5,331 nucleotides of DNA, taken from NCBI GenBank assembly GCA_900321905.1, contig ONXZ01000109.1:1-5331 (forward strand). Reading direction: 5' to 3'. Below the pieces are notes generated by a model. The model had not been told where the DNA came from. It ran no database searches and saw only the letters and a program-made list of their open reading frames with translations. This DNA comes from an uncultured Eubacteriales bacterium (GTDB lineage: Bacteria; Bacillota; Clostridia; Oscillospirales; Acutalibacteraceae). Below are positions 5,112-5,331 of the stretch, piece by piece (position 1 is the stretch's first letter; every line of letters begins with the position of its first letter). The translations under genes were made by a program, and so were the position numbers.

Positions 5112-5331
5112 ATGACCAACACAGTTTCAATCATCATCAGCGCGGTAGTTGCATTTGCGGTTACAGGCGCACTCGGTTTCATAATTATCCCGTGGCTGAG
5201 GAAACTCAAGTTCGGGCAAACTATACTCGACATCGGACCGTCCTGGCACAAGTCAAAGCAGGGCACGCCGAATATGGGCGGACTTATGTTCATCATCGGC
5301 ATTGTGCTTGCGGTTATCGTTGGCGTACTTG
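5112..5331 (+). CDS. mraY: Phospho-N-acetylmuramoyl-pentapeptide transferase MraY, N-terminal part
   Basis: The first 73 codons are present and the gene runs off the window end. MraY is the polytopic membrane enzyme that moves phospho-MurNAc-pentapeptide from UDP to undecaprenyl phosphate, giving lipid I. The first transmembrane helix spans about residues 5-27 and ends in IIPWLRKLKFGQ. The cytoplasmic segment LDIGPSWHKSKQGTPNMGG follows, matching the family pattern R/D-x-x-G-P-x-x-H-x-x-K-x-G-T-P-T-M-G-G with Asn in place of the usual second Thr. A second helix then begins. AGGAG at 5101-5105 lies 6 nt before the ATG. No murF lies between murE and mraY, as in several Firmicutes. Confidence 0.95.
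   Translation, partial: MTNTVSIIISAVVAFAVTGALGFIIIPWLRKLKFGQTILDIGPSWHKSKQGTPNMGGLMFIIGIVLAVIVGVL

Noticed and set aside
5051..5302. Minus-strand ORF ending in a repetitive N-G-E-W/F-type tail
   Set aside because: It is antisense to the clear mraY start, and its tail is just the translated TTCTCCA repeats of element 3.

Overview
The window is a piece of a division and cell-wall (dcw) gene cluster, all on the + strand. In order it holds the last 27 codons of rsmH (16S rRNA methyltransferase), a small bitopic FtsL-type division protein, a PASTA-bearing class B penicillin-binding protein of the SpoVD/FtsI type, murE (with the DNPR signature of meso-diaminopimelate-adding ligases), and the first 73 codons of mraY. 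Gene order, the AGGAGG-type ribosome binding sites and the SpoVD-like transpeptidase point to a Firmicute of class Clostridia, probably near Ruminococcaceae/Oscillospiraceae. The family level is an inference from style and was not tested.

The genes form one biosynthetic unit. MurE makes the UDP-MurNAc-tripeptide, and MraY later loads the completed pentapeptide precursor onto undecaprenyl phosphate. The SpoVD/FtsI transpeptidase cross-links the exported product, and FtsL belongs to the division complex that positions such a transpeptidase. Only the PBP-murE junction is compact (21 nt). The other three junctions (rsmH-ftsL, ftsL-PBP, murE-mraY) are each expanded by more than 200 nt.

Those three spacers are the unusual part of the window. 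Each holds a MITE-like non-coding element bounded by arrays of 7-bp repeats. Elements 1 (about 80-304) and 2 (about 965-1212) have left arms built from GTTAGCA/GTATGCA and right arms that are the inverted GTTAGCC/GTATGCC. Element 3 (about 4890-5090) has unrelated arms, GAATTGA on the left and inverted GAATGGA on the right, but the same inner core as element 2. In every arm pair the typical left and right heptamers differ at exactly one fixed position. The first heptamer of elements 1 and 3 supplies the stop codon of the gene before it (rsmH and murE). Each right arm ends just before the A-rich leader and Shine-Dalgarno sequence of the next gene. No transposase, CRISPR array, tRNA or rRNA gene is visible.

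Two further hairpins lie between the ftsL stop and element 2 and could act as an attenuator or RNA-processing site inside the operon. The five proteins belong to known families. The novelty, if any, is in the modular heptamer-armed elements.
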